DNA from: an uncultured bacterium
Lineage (GTDB): Bacteria; Planctomycetota; JAJSAM01; JAJVHW01
NCBI GenBank assembly: GCA_937996235.1
Contig: CALKVK010000021.1
Location: 28,916-92,915, forward strand
Length of the DNA stretch: 64,000 nucleotides
Reading direction: 5' to 3'
This document shows positions 8,361 to 17,047 of this stretch, one piece after another. Numbering within the stretch: the first letter of the stretch is position 1; every line of letters begins with the position of its first letter. Under the pieces are notes generated by a model. It saw only the letters and a program-made list of their open reading frames with translations, did not search any database and had not been told where the DNA came from. The position numbers and the translations under genes are program-made.

Positions 8361-8747
8361 ATGGCGAAGGAGCCGCGCACACCGCGCATCAGCGACGCCG
8401 AGTGGGAGGTGATGAACGCCGTCTGGGACGGCCACCCCGTGGCCGCGGGCGACGTCATCGCGCGGCTGGCGCAGCGCACCGACTGGTCGGCGCGCACGGT
8501 CAAGACGCTGCTCGGGCGCCTCGTGCGCAAGGGCGCGCTCGGCTTCGAGGTCGCGGGGCGCCACTACCTCTACCACCCGCGCGTCTCGCGCGAGCGCTGC
8601 GTGAAGGCCGAGAGCCGCTCGTTCGTCGAGCGCGTCCTCGGCGGCCGCACGAGTCCGCTGCTCGTGCACCTCGTGCGCGAGGCGAACCTCTCCGCCGCCG
8701 AGATCGACGAGCTGCGCCGTGTGCTCGGCGAGAAGGAGGCGTCGTGA
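8361..8747 (+). CDS. BlaI/MecI-family transcriptional repressor
   Basis: 128 residues. It begins with the family signature ISDAEWEVMNAVWDGHP and the recognition helix DWSARTVKTLLGRLVRKGALG, with wing residues HYLYHPRVSRE, then a dimerisation tail with FVERVLGG and LVREANLSAAEIDELRRVL. It would dimerise on the two dyads upstream and keep its own operon off until the M56 partner inactivates it. The ATG at 8361 follows GGAGGG. Its stop overlaps the GTG of the M56 gene (GTGA). Nothing here points to beta-lactams; most BlaI/M56 pairs in such genomes have unknown signals. Confidence 0.9.
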   Translation: MAKEPRTPRISDAEWEVMNAVWDGHPVAAGDVIARLAQRTDWSARTVKTLLGRLVRKGALGFEVAGRHYLYHPRVSRERCVKAESRSFVERVLGGRTSPLLVHLVREANLSAAEIDELRRVLGEKEAS

Positions 8748-11044
8748 CCGACGGCCTCCACGCCGCGGCCGGCGCCGCGTGCGCGTGGCTCGTGCAGACG
8801 ACGCTGGGCGTGGTCGCCGTGGTCGCACTCGTGGCGCTCGTCCAGCGTCTCGTCGGGCGCGCGCTCTCGGTGCGCTGGCGCCACGCGCTCTGGTGTCTCG
8901 TCGTCGTGCGGCTGCTGCTCCCGGTCGCACCGCCGTCGCCGCTCAGCGTGCTCAATCTCTTCGCGCACGGCGCTGCCGCGGAGCTCGTCGCCTCCGAGTT
9001 GCGCACGTCGCCGCCGTCCGCTCTACACTCGGTGGCGCGCGCACGAGCGACTCCGTCGCGCGCCGAGTTCTCCGGACTCGATCTCGCCGCGCTGCGCGCC
9101 GACGCCGCGGCGCAGTCGGTGCCGCCGCCCGCGACCGCGTCGTCGGTCGCATGGCCGCTCACGACGTGGATCGCACTGGTGTGGGGCGCGGGCGCCGCCC
9201 TCGCTCTCGCCTGGACGTACCTCCGCGAACGGCGCTTCCGCGGCGCCCTGCGCCGCGAGCCCGAGCTCGTCGACGTGCGCGTCGCACGCGTGCTCGCGGA
9301 GGTCTGCAGCGCTGCGGAAGTTCGTCGCGCGCCGCGCGTGATCGCGACCGACCTCGTCGAGAGCCCAGCGCTCTCGGGCGTGCTGCGCCCGACCGTGCTG
9401 CTGCCGCGCCGCGCCGCCGACGCGCTCGACGACGACGCGCTGCGCCACGTGCTGCGGCACGAGATCGCGCACCTCCGCGCCGGAGACGTGCTCGGCAACT
9501 GGCTGCTCGCAGTGCTGGCCGCGCTGCACTGGTTCGATCCGTTGGTGCACTTCGCGTTCGCGCGGCTGCGCGCGGCGCGTGAGGAGCTCCGCGACGCGAC
9601 CGCGCTCGCGGGCTGCGACGCCGCGGAGCGCGCTGCCTACGGGCACACGCTGCTGCGGCTCATCGAGGACGGGACGGGCGCCGTGCGGGCGCGACGCGGG
9701 CCGTCGGTGGCGACGGCGGGGATCGTGGAGGGCAGGCGCGACCTGCGCAGGAGGATCGAGATGATCGCGAAGGGCGGACACGGTGGACGTCGTGCGTGGG
9801 TGCTGGGTGTGTGTGCGGCGGGCGCGGTCGCAGCGCTCGCTCTGACGGGTTCGATGGCGCCGGCCGCGCGTGCGCAGGACGAGGGTCGCGGAGCGGAGGA
9901 GGCGCCTGCTGCGCATCAGCCTGCGGCGGGGGCGCCCGTGCTGCGGACCCGGATCGAGGCCGCCTTCACCGACGCCGCGCTCTACAAGTCGATCCGCGTC
10001 GAGGGGCGCCGCGAGATCGCCCCCGCGGAGGCCGCGATCCGGCAGAAGCTCGCACGCCCCGTGTCGGTGCGCGCGGCGTCGATGACGCTCGCGGCGTTCC
10101 TCGACGTCCAGCGGCAGGGCACCGGCGTGAGCTTCGTGCTCGGTGCGTGGGAGCGCGACACCTACGGCGAGACCGAGGTCGTCCTGCCCGAGGGCGCGGA
10201 CATGCCGGCGGAGCGCCTGCTGCGCGCCGCGCTGCGCCAGGTGGATCTCGAGTGGTGCGTCGCCGACGGCGCGGTCTACGTCGCGCGCCCCGGCAGCCTG
10301 CCGCGCGCGCGCGAGCGGCGCTTCTACGACATCGAGCCGCTGCTCACCGGGAGCGTCACCGCCGAAGCGCTCGTCGACCTGACCTGCTCCTACGTGCGCC
10401 CGGAGTCGTGGGAAGTGGAGGGCGCGGTGATCGCGCCGTGGAAGGGGCTCCTCGTCGTCGATCAGGTCGAGGAGGTCCACACGGCGATCGAGTCGTTCCT
10501 CGATCTGCTGCTCAACCGCGGCCGCCGGCCCGTGCCGCCGCCGGAGCCGTGGCGCGCGGGTCTCGTCGCACAACTAGGAGAGAGGGTCTCCGTCCGCTAC
10601 GACGCGACGTCCGTCGCGGACGCGCTCGCCGCGTTCCGCGCCGCGACCGGGATCAGCGTGGTCGCGCGACCGGACGACATCGAGGACCGCAGCATCTCGC
10701 TCGAGCTCACGGACGTCCCGCGCGCGGACGCGCTCAACTGGATCGCGCGCCTCGCCGGTCTCCACGTGCGCCTCGAGGACGGCTCCGTCGTGATCGCGCG
10801 CGCGCCGGAGCTCGTCGTGCGCTGCTACGACGTCGCGGACATCGCCGCAGCGCGCGGCGGCGACGGCGCGGGCGCGATCGACGAGATCCAGGAGCTGCTC
10901 TGCACCTCCGTCGATCCGCACTCGTGGGAGGAGTGGTGCCGGATCTCGAAGGCCGACACGCTGCTGGTCGTCAGCCAGACGCCGGCGAACCACGCGCGCA
11001 TCGAGGAGGAACTCGCCGTCCTGCGCCGCGCCGTCGCGCGCTGA
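8744..11044 (+). CDS. M56 (BlaR1-like) membrane metalloprotease fused to tandem secretin-N/STN-like domains
   Basis: 766 residues. The N-terminal part has three membrane helices and the zinc motif H239-E-I-A-H243 followed by LRAGD, with LHWFDPLVH after it: an M56 peptidase that in the family cleaves BlaI. A further helix (about 347-369) crosses the membrane. The outer C-terminal half (about 390-766) is not a penicillin-binding sensor. It carries STN-like stretches (TLAAFLDVQRQGTGVSFVL and VADALAAFRAATGISVV) alternating with segments of the form 'VxPxSWE...LLVV.Q...H..I...L', as in secretin N-domains. So the sensor half differs from BlaR1; the ligand is unknown. Confidence 0.82.
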   Translation: MTDGLHAAAGAACAWLVQTTLGVVAVVALVALVQRLVGRALSVRWRHALWCLVVVRLLLPVAPPSPLSVLNLFAHGAAAELVASELRTSPPSALHSVARARATPSRAEFSGLDLAALRADAAAQSVPPPATASSVAWPLTTWIALVWGAGAALALAWTYLRERRFRGALRREPELVDVRVARVLAEVCSAAEVRRAPRVIATDLVESPALSGVLRPTVLLPRRAADALDDDALRHVLRHEIAHLRAGDVLGNWLLAVLAALHWFDPLVHFAFARLRAAREELRDATALAGCDAAERAAYGHTLLRLIEDGTGAVRARRGPSVATAGIVEGRRDLRRRIEMIAKGGHGGRRAWVLGVCAAGAVAALALTGSMAPAARAQDEGRGAEEAPAAHQPAAGAPVLRTRIEAAFTDAALYKSIRVEGRREIAPAEAAIRQKLARPVSVRAASMTLAAFLDVQRQGTGVSFVLGAWERDTYGETEVVLPEGADMPAERLLRAALRQVDLEWCVADGAVYVARPGSLPRARERRFYDIEPLLTGSVTAEALVDLTCSYVRPESWEVEGAVIAPWKGLLVVDQVEEVHTAIESFLDLLLNRGRRPVPPPEPWRAGLVAQLGERVSVRYDATSVADALAAFRAATGISVVARPDDIEDRSISLELTDVPRADALNWIARLAGLHVRLEDGSVVIARAPELVVRCYDVADIAAARGGDGAGAIDEIQELLCTSVDPHSWEEWCRISKADTLLVVSQTPANHARIEEELAVLRRAVAR

Positions 11045-11100
11045 GCCGACGCACGCAGGCCCGGAGCGGTGCCGTGCGGGCACTCCCGCCGGCCGCCGCG

Positions 11101-11106
11101 TAACCT
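11101..11106 (+). promoter_or_regulatory. -10-like element of the kinase-sigma operon
   Basis: TAACCT lies 39 nt before the kinase ATG. A GGACGGAGG ribosome site lies between, so a leadered transcript is expected. Confidence 0.4.
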
Positions 11107-11145
11107 CGTCTCGCGCTTCCGTCAGTAGGGGACGGAGGCCGAGCC

Positions 11146-12582
11146 ATGAACGACACGCCGAGCTGCCCCGTCTGCGCATCCCCGCTGCCTGCGGACGCCC
11201 CCGCCGGCACCTGCCCGAAGTGCCTGCTCGCCGCGGGCTTCGAGTCCGCCGGCGGGGACGCCCCGGCCGACGACGCACGCGACGCGCCGGAGGTCGCGGA
11301 GATCGCGCGGCTCTTCCCCGAGCTCGACATCGAGGGTGTGATCGGCCGCGGCGGGATGGGCGTCGTGCTGCGCGCGCGGCAGCGGCAGCTCGACCGCGTC
11401 GTCGCGCTGAAGGTGCTGCCGCGCGACATCGCCGCGCAGGCCGGCGCCGCGGCGCGCTTCGAGGAGCGCTTCACGCGCGAGGCGCGCGCGCTGGCGCGGC
11501 TCTCGCACCCGCACATCGTCGCGCTCCACGAGTTCGGCGAACGCGAGGGCCTCTACTACTTCCTCATGGAGTACGTGGACGGCGCGAACCTGCGCGAGTC
11601 GATGTGCGCCGGCCGCCTGGCGCCGCGCGAGGCGCTCGCGATCGTGCCGCAGATCTGCGACGCGCTGCAGTACGCGCACGAGCAGGGCGTCGTGCACCGT
11701 GACATCAAGCCGGAGAACGTGCTGCTCGACCGCGCGGGCCACGTGAAGATCGCGGACTTCGGCCTCGCGAAGCTCGTGAAGCGCGGCGCCGGGGACCGCA
11801 CGCTCACGCGCCACGACCTCGTGATGGGGACGCCGCAGTACATGGCGCCCGAACAGATCGAGACGCCGGCCGACGTCGATCACCGCGCGGACATCTACAG
11901 CCTCGGCGTCGTGCTCTACGAGATGCTGACGGGCGAGCTGCCGCTCGGACGCTTCGCACCGCCCTCGGCCAAGGTGCAGGTGGACGTGCGGCTCGACGAC
12001 GTCGTGTTGCGCACCCTCGAGAAGGAGCGCGAGCGGCGCTACCAGAGCGCCGGCGAACTCAAGACCGGGATCGGCGTCGCCTCGGAACCGGCCGCGATCG
12101 CAGCGGCGTCGACGGACGTGCCGCGGCCGCGCCGCCACGGGCGTCACGAGGACGCGCCGTGGAGCACGATGGCGCTCGTCGGCATGCTGCTCACGCCCGC
12201 CGCGGCCGTCCTCGCGATCCTCGCGACGAGCGTGCTCGCGCCGGGTCCGGGCGGTGCGCTCCAGCGCGTCGCCCTCACACTGGTCGCGGGTCTCGGCGTC
12301 GGCGGGATCTGCGTCTCCGTCGTCGCGGCCGTGCGCATCGCGCGCAGCAAGGGCCGGCTGCACGGCATGTGGATGGCGCTCGTCGGGATCGCGCTGCCGC
12401 TCATGTGCTGCCTGCCCGCTGCGGGCTTCATGACGCTGCGCGCGCAACCCCCCGCGCCGCCCATCCCCGCTGCGCTGCCTGCGCGTGCCGCACCTGCGTC
12501 CCCCGACGACGTGCCTCCGCCGCCCGAGCCCGTCCCTCCTGCCGACGGCGACGTCGTCGCGCCGGAGGACGACGGTGGGTGA
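11146..12582 (+). CDS. serine/threonine protein kinase, zinc-ribbon N-terminus, membrane-anchored
   Basis: 478 residues. A small zinc ribbon opens it (Cys7, Cys10, Cys23, Cys26), then a Hanks-type kinase: glycine loop GRGGMGVV, Lys89 in VALKVL, HRD with Asp186 in HRDIKPEN, Asp204 in DFG, and MAPEQ. All catalytic residues are present. The C-terminal 130 residues hold three membrane helices and a Pro-rich end, without an obvious outer sensor. Planctomycetes and Verrucomicrobia have many such kinases. The gene overlaps the following sigma-factor gene by 8 nt, so the kinase probably controls that sigma factor by phosphorylation, as known for some ECF-kinase pairs; this is inferred from context. 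Confidence 0.9.
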   Translation: MNDTPSCPVCASPLPADAPAGTCPKCLLAAGFESAGGDAPADDARDAPEVAEIARLFPELDIEGVIGRGGMGVVLRARQRQLDRVVALKVLPRDIAAQAGAAARFEERFTREARALARLSHPHIVALHEFGEREGLYYFLMEYVDGANLRESMCAGRLAPREALAIVPQICDALQYAHEQGVVHRDIKPENVLLDRAGHVKIADFGLAKLVKRGAGDRTLTRHDLVMGTPQYMAPEQIETPADVDHRADIYSLGVVLYEMLTGELPLGRFAPPSAKVQVDVRLDDVVLRTLEKERERRYQSAGELKTGIGVASEPAAIAAASTDVPRPRRHGRHEDAPWSTMALVGMLLTPAAAVLAILATSVLAPGPGGALQRVALTLVAGLGVGGICVSVVAAVRIARSKGRLHGMWMALVGIALPLMCCLPAAGFMTLRAQPPAPPIPAALPARAAPASPDDVPPPPEPVPPADGDVVAPEDDGG

Positions 12583-13294
12583 AGGCGCCGCGCGGCGCGG
12601 CGACTTCGCCACCACGCGCTGGAGTCTCGTGGCCGCAGCGGGCGACGCGCACGCGGCGTCGGCGCACGAGGCCCTCGCCACGCTCTGCGGCACGTACTGG
12701 CAGCCGCTCTACGCGTTCGCGCGGCGGAGCGGCGCCGACGCCCACGCGGCCGAGGACCTCGTGCAGGGCTTCTTCGCGACGCTCATCGAGAAGCGCTACC
12801 TCGACGACGCGGATCGCGAGCGCGGCCGCTTCCGCGCGTTCCTCGTCACGGCGTTCCGGCACTACACGTCGAAGGAGCGGGAGCGGGCGCGCGCGCTGAA
12901 GCGCGGCGGGAGACGACGCCCACTGGCGCTCGACTTCGACGACGGCGAGCGGCGGTATCTCGCCGAGCCGGTCGACACCGAGACGCCCGAGCGGCTCTTC
13001 GAGCGACGCTGGGCGCGGACCGTGCTCGACCGCGCGCTCGCGCGGCTGCGCGACGAGCTGCGTACGTCGGGACGCGAGGCGTGGTTCGACGCGCTCCTGC
13101 CGCACGTCGTCGGCGGGGCGGGTCCCCAGCGTGAGACGGCGGAGCGCCTCGGCATGACCGAGGGCGCGCTCAAGGTCGCCGTGCACCGGCTGCGCGGGCG
13201 CTACCGCGACGCCCTGCGCGCCGAGGTCGCGGACACCGTCCGCGACCCCGGCGACGTCGACGACGAGCTGCGTCTGCTCGTCGCCGCGATCTGA
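12575..13294 (+). CDS. ECF-like RNA polymerase sigma factor paired with the kinase
   Basis: 239 residues. It begins DFATTRWSLV, a hallmark of the Planctomycete/Verrucomicrobial ECF-like group. Region 2 contains CGTYWQPLYAFARR and AEDLVQGFFATLIEKRYL. Region 4 has ETAERLGMTEGALKVAVHRLRGRYRDAL, the helix-turn-helix for -35 binding. Between them sits a long linker with charged residues, larger than in classical ECFs. The GTG at 12575 lies inside the kinase gene (8-nt overlap), giving translational coupling. No anti-sigma gene is nearby; the kinase is the likely controller. Confidence 0.85.
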   Translation: MGEGAARRGDFATTRWSLVAAAGDAHAASAHEALATLCGTYWQPLYAFARRSGADAHAAEDLVQGFFATLIEKRYLDDADRERGRFRAFLVTAFRHYTSKERERARALKRGGRRRPLALDFDDGERRYLAEPVDTETPERLFERRWARTVLDRALARLRDELRTSGREAWFDALLPHVVGGAGPQRETAERLGMTEGALKVAVHRLRGRYRDALRAEVADTVRDPGDVDDELRLLVAAI

Positions 13295-13303
13295 CAGCGT
13301 CAC

Positions 13304-13343
13304 CGCCGCACTCGCCGCGAGCGCTGGTGAACGATGCGGGCTA
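13304..13343 (+). repeat. copy 1 of a 40-bp dispersed repeat
   Basis: This 40-bp stretch matches 63799-63838 (minus strand) at 36 of 40 positions, ignoring no gaps. The shared core is GCTGGTGAACGATGC. One frame is conserved between copies (PHS-x-R-x-LVNDAG). It overlaps the stop codon of the convergent YeeE gene. Confidence 0.6.
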
Positions 13344-13895
13344 CGCCGCCGGCGCCGGCTGCGTCGGGCGCTGCGCGGGGCGTCCCGGCCGCGTCACCCA
13401 GAGCGCGATCGCCCCGGGCAGCGCGAGGCCGAGCGTCCACACCGCGCGCGGGATGCCCGTCGTCTCGGGCAGCACCGTCTTGCCGAGGTTCCACACCTGG
13501 TCGAGCGGTCCGGCCACCGCCGGCTGGATCAGGATGTACGCGAACGCGCCCGCGAGCATCCCGAGCACCGAGACCGCCGCATCGGCGCGGCCGCCTGCCG
13601 CGCACGCGACACCAGTGCCGGGGCAGTAGCCCGTCATCCCCATGCCGACGCCGAGCAGCCCGCCGCCGACGAGGATCGACGCGACCGCGGCCGGCTTGAC
13701 GCTCCAGTGCGCGAGGCCGAACGCGTCGAGCACCGTCGCGCCGACGAGCCCGACGAGCACGAACACCACGATCACGCGCAGGGCGTGCAGGTCGCGCAGC
13801 CGCAGCGTGCCGACCATCTTGTCGGGGTCGGCGAGGCCCGCGAGGAAGAGCGCCGCGCCGAACAGGAGTCCGATGCCGAAGCCGGTGATGTCCAT
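13341..13895 (-). CDS. YeeE/YedE-family sulfur transporter, second half
   Basis: 184 residues, at least four hydrophobic helices. The family motif with a conserved cysteine is seen in MTGYCPGTGVACAAGG (about residue 90), and it opens with GFGIGLLFGAALFLAGLADPDKM, typical of the shorter YeeE/YedE half. Proteins of this family (TsuA-like) carry thiosulfate or related sulfur compounds across the inner membrane, using cysteines in the path. It lies 3 nt downstream of the other half, so the two probably form one transporter, under ArsR control. Confidence 0.85.
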   Translation of the reverse strand: MDITGFGIGLLFGAALFLAGLADPDKMVGTLRLRDLHALRVIVVFVLVGLVGATVLDAFGLAHWSVKPAAVASILVGGGLLGVGMGMTGYCPGTGVACAAGGRADAAVSVLGMLAGAFAYILIQPAVAGPLDQVWNLGKTVLPETTGIPRAVWTLGLALPGAIALWVTRPGRPAQRPTQPAPAA

Positions 13896-13898
13896 GGG

Positions 13899-14435
13899 TC
13901 AGCCCTCCAGACGCGGTGTGCGCGGGTAGACGAGGCGCGCCGTCAGCATGGCGGCGCCGAAGAGCGCGACGGTGAACGGGATCGCCGAGACGGCGAGCTG
14001 CGCCCACGCGCTCGCGAACTGTCCGCTCGTGCAGCCGTGCGCGAAGCGCGCGCCGAGCAGGATCAGGAACCCGCCCGCGAACGCGACCGCGAGTCGCTTG
14101 CCGACCGAGTTCCCGTGGTTCGCCCGCCACCAGACGTGCGTGGTCGCGACGCGCCAGCGCTTCGTCGCGAGCGCCGCAAGTCCGGCGCCCACGGCCAGCC
14201 CGACAACGAGCCACCAGCCCGCTCCGAGCTCCGTGTACTTGGGCGTGCCGATCAGCGGATGCGACGCCACGTACGCCGGATTCGTCGCCTCGAGGAGCTG
14301 CGTGTCCGCGACGACGAACTGCGTGGAGACGCCGAGCGGACCGGACAGCGCGATGGCGACGATCTGCGCGAGACCGAGCAGGAGCCCGCCCGCGAGCCAG
14401 CCGAGCGGCGCCTCCCGGACACGTTCCTCTTCCAT
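13899..14435 (-). CDS. YeeE/YedE-family sulfur transporter, first half
   Basis: 178 residues with four or five membrane helices. The key conserved segment is GARFAHGCTSGQ (about residue 133), where the cysteine lies in the substrate path in related proteins. In longer members of the family this and the preceding half are one chain; here they are split over two genes separated by 3 nt. The start ATG at 14435 lies 15 nt after the ArsR stop, giving an ArsR-YeeE-YeeE operon. Confidence 0.85.
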   Translation of the reverse strand: MEEERVREAPLGWLAGGLLLGLAQIVAIALSGPLGVSTQFVVADTQLLEATNPAYVASHPLIGTPKYTELGAGWWLVVGLAVGAGLAALATKRWRVATTHVWWRANHGNSVGKRLAVAFAGGFLILLGARFAHGCTSGQFASAWAQLAVSAIPFTVALFGAAMLTARLVYPRTPRLEG

Positions 14436-14450
14436 GGTTCCCTCCGGGGA

Positions 14451-14819
14451 TCAGCGCCGGGCCGAACGCGTCCGCCCGCCCCGCAGCGCGCCGAGATGCG
14501 TCGCGAGACGCTCCTCGAGCGCGCCGCACACGAGGTGGCAGAGCTGCGGCAGCACGGGGTCCGAGATGCGGTAGAGCTTGCGGTTGCCCTCGCGCCGGAA
14601 GTCCACGAGGCCTTCCGCGCGCAGGAGTCCGAGGTGCTTGGAGACGTTCGCCTGCCCGCTGCCGCACGCGTCGGCGAGGTCGTTCACCGAGGTCTCGCCC
14701 GCCATCAGCTCGCGCAGGAGCCGCAGGCGGAACGGCTCACCGAGCAGCCGGAACCACGAGGCGACCTGTGCGAGCACGGCGTCGGGCAGCGGGGGCGTCG
14801 AGGTCGTCGGCATGGTCAT
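14451..14819 (-). CDS. ArsR/SmtB-family repressor, probable sulfur-redox sensor
   Basis: 122 residues. Winged helix with ADACGSGQANVSKHLGLLRAEGLVDFRREGNRKLYRI. Cysteines occur at the recognition helix (DACGSG) and near the end (PQLCHLVCGALEERL). Two well-separated cysteines, plus co-transcription with YeeE transporters, point to the persulfide-sensing BigR/SqrR/YgaV-like branch rather than an arsenic or zinc sensor. That is an inference. The ATG at 14819 (or in-frame ATG at 14813) is close to the paired operator-like direct repeat. Confidence 0.82.
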   Translation of the reverse strand: MTMPTTSTPPLPDAVLAQVASWFRLLGEPFRLRLLRELMAGETSVNDLADACGSGQANVSKHLGLLRAEGLVDFRREGNRKLYRISDPVLPQLCHLVCGALEERLATHLGALRGGRTRSARR

Positions 14820-14823
14820 GACA

Positions 14824-14851
14824 GTAGTGCAATATGCCGATGTAGTGATAT
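14824..14851 (-). promoter_or_regulatory. candidate ArsR operator: direct repeat in an A+T-rich promoter
   Basis: On the plus strand GTAGTG-CA-ATAT (14824-14835) and GTAGTG-ATAT (14842-14851) form an imperfect direct repeat 18 bp apart. This is immediately upstream of the ArsR start, in a patch much richer in A+T than its surroundings. A minus-strand CATATT could be the -10. Confidence 0.5.
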
Positions 14852-14965
14852 TTATTCCGCGCGCTGCGTGGACGGCATGCATGCCGAGCGGCCACGCCTC
14901 TGCGACGCGGGCGTCCGCCGCCGCGCCTGAGCGAGCGTCGGCCGCAGTGCGAAGCGCCCGAACGC

Positions 14966-15664
14966 TCAGCGCGGGTTCGTGGCCCAGAGCGTGGTGTCGG
15001 TGACGAACCCGCGGTCGGGCAGCGTCAGGAGCGAGACGATCACGTGCGCGACGTCCTCGGCCACGAGCCGCGTCGGATCGAGCTCCGTGCGCGCGCGGCC
15101 GCGCCCGAACTCGGTCTGCACCTCGCTCGGGTTGACCTGCATCACGCGGATGCCGTGACGGCGCAGCTCCGCCCGCCAGCACTCGGTCAGCGCGGAGAGC
15201 GCGAACTTGCTCGCGGCGTACGCGCTGCCGCGCTCGAAGCCGCGGTGGGACGCCGTCGAGCCGACGTTCACGATCGTCCCGCGCCCCGCGGGCACGAAGC
15301 GGCGCGCACACTCCTGCGCGACGAGTGTCGCGCCGACGACGTTCGTGGCGAGCACGCGCGTCATCTCCGCGGCGTCCGTCTCGAGCAGCGGTGCGAAGTA
15401 GCCGACGGCGGCGTTGTTCACGAGCACGTCGAGCGCGCCGAGTCCCTCGGCCGCCTCGGCCACGATGCGACGCGCGTCCTCCGGGTCCGACACGTCGCCG
15501 CGAATCGCGACGACACCGAGCTCCGCGCGCGCCGCGTCGAGCGGCTCGGTGCGCCGTCCGCAGATCGCGACGCGCCCCCCGCCCGCGACGATCGCGCGCG
15601 CGACGGCGAGCCCGATGCCGGAACCGCCTCCCGTGATCAGTGCGTGGACGTCTTCGAGTCGCAT
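14966..15664 (-). CDS. short-chain dehydrogenase/reductase (SDR)
   Basis: 232 residues, a classical SDR. NAD(P)-binding TGGGSGIG near residue 11; Asp in RGDVSDPED; NNAAVG; active-site Ser in GSTASHRG; YAASK with catalytic Tyr and Lys near residue 151; then VNPSEVQTEF. An Arg in CGRR after the second strand suggests NADP preference. It is close to the YkfF/3-oxoacyl-reductase-like group, but the substrate cannot be told from sequence. It lies between the ArsR promoter and the DUF1552 gene and shares their direction. Confidence 0.88.
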   Translation of the reverse strand: MRLEDVHALITGGGSGIGLAVARAIVAGGGRVAICGRRTEPLDAARAELGVVAIRGDVSDPEDARRIVAEAAEGLGALDVLVNNAAVGYFAPLLETDAAEMTRVLATNVVGATLVAQECARRFVPAGRGTIVNVGSTASHRGFERGSAYAASKFALSALTECWRAELRRHGIRVMQVNPSEVQTEFGRGRARTELDPTRLVAEDVAHVIVSLLTLPDRGFVTDTTLWATNPR

Positions 15665-15712
15665 GGCTGGTCCCCCGTCGCTCCCGGTTCGGTCGAGGCA
15701 GATCAGAGCAGA

Positions 15713-17047
15713 TCAGGTCAGGTCGAGCGCTCCGTCGGAGTCGCCGAACGACGGCACCGCGACGCCCGCGGCGTGCAGCATCGTCACGTATGCGTTCGCG
15801 AGCGGCGTCTCGCGCGATGTGCGCACGTGGCGCCCGGGCCGCACCGCGCCGCCGCCGCGCCCGGCGAGCAGGATCGGCAGGTCGTGGTGGTCGTGGCGGT
15901 TGCCGTCGGCGATCGCGCTGCCCGCGAGCACGAGCGCGTGGTCGAGCAGCGTGCCGTCGCCGTCGGGAGTCGCGCGCATGCGCTCCACGAGATACGCGAA
16001 CTGCTCGACGTGGTGGCGGTCGATGCGGCGGATCTTCTCGTTCTTCTCCGCGTCGCCGCCGTGGTGCGAGATGCCGTGCCAGCCGTCCGGCACGCCGAGG
16101 AACGGGAAACTGCGGCTGCTGCCGGCGTTGCCCACCATCAGCGTGGCGACGCGCGTCAGATCCGCGCGGAACGCCAGCACCGTCAGGTCGAGCATCAGAC
16201 GCAGGTGCTCGCGTGCGTCGTGCGGTTCCGCGAACGCGTCGGCCGATCGCGGTGCGTCGTCGTCGCGCGGTGCCGACGCCGCGTCGATGCGGCGCTCGAG
16301 CTCGCGCACCGACGTCAGGTACTCCTCGAGCTTCGCGCGGTCGGAGTGACCGAGGAGCGCGGCGAGATCCCGCGCGTCCTCCTGCACGTGGTCGAGCACG
16401 CTCGCGCGCAGGCGCAGGCGGCGCGCGGCGTCGGCTGCCGTCTCCCCGTCGCGGCGCTCCGAGAACAGCCGCTCGAACACGCGGCGCGGGTGCGTCTCCT
16501 TCGCGTTCGGGAGCGTCGGCGTGCGCCACGAGACGTTCGACGAGTACGCGCAACTGTAGCCCGAGTCGCACTCGCCCGACTGCGCGCCGCCCTCGAGACC
16601 CAGCTCGAGCGAGCGGAAGCGCGTCGCGCCGCCGACGGCGTCGGCGGCGACCTGGTCCACGGAGACGCCCGCGCGGATCCCGGCGCCGCCCGTCTTCACC
16701 GGGTGCGCACACGTGAGGAACGACCCGGCGGCGCGCGCGTGGTCGCCGGGTCCGTCGCCGTGTGCGCGGGCGCCGTCGAGCGCGAGACCCGAGAGCACGC
16801 AGACGTCGTCGCGCACGGGGGCGAGCGGCTCGAGCGTCCACGGCAGGGCGAACGTCGCGCCCGTGTCGGTCGGACGCCACGTCGGTACGTGGACGCCGTT
16901 CGGCAGGAACACGAAGAGCAGGCGCACGGGGGCGCGGACCGCGCCGATGCCGGCGAGCGCGCGGACCGGCGCCAGCGAGTCGAGGTACGGCAGCGCGAGC
17001 AGCGCGCCGGCCCCGCGCAGGAACGTGCGGCGGCGGAGCGACCTCAT
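15713..17047 (-). CDS. DUF1552 family exported protein
   Basis: 444 residues. It opens with a twin-arginine-like signal (RRRTFLRGAGALLALP), then LLFVFLPNGVHVPTW, GLALDGARAHGDGPGDHARAAGSFLT, RSLELGLEGG and GISHHGG, the usual order of DUF1552 proteins. These are found next to DUF1592-type cytochromes in Planctomycetes, Myxobacteria and Verrucomicrobia. Their function is unknown; export in folded form is suggested by the Tat-like signal. The ATG overlaps the stop of the cytochrome gene (ATGA), so the two are one operon. Confidence 0.88.
   Translation of the reverse strand: MRSLRRRTFLRGAGALLALPYLDSLAPVRALAGIGAVRAPVRLLFVFLPNGVHVPTWRPTDTGATFALPWTLEPLAPVRDDVCVLSGLALDGARAHGDGPGDHARAAGSFLTCAHPVKTGGAGIRAGVSVDQVAADAVGGATRFRSLELGLEGGAQSGECDSGYSCAYSSNVSWRTPTLPNAKETHPRRVFERLFSERRDGETAADAARRLRLRASVLDHVQEDARDLAALLGHSDRAKLEEYLTSVRELERRIDAASAPRDDDAPRSADAFAEPHDAREHLRLMLDLTVLAFRADLTRVATLMVGNAGSSRSFPFLGVPDGWHGISHHGGDAEKNEKIRRIDRHHVEQFAYLVERMRATPDGDGTLLDHALVLAGSAIADGNRHDHHDLPILLAGRGGGAVRPGRHVRTSRETPLANAYVTMLHAAGVAVPSFGDSDGALDLT

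Noticed and set aside
8361..11044. BlaI/M56 pair as a beta-lactam resistance system
   Set aside because: No penicillin-binding sensor domain and no beta-lactamase gene nearby.
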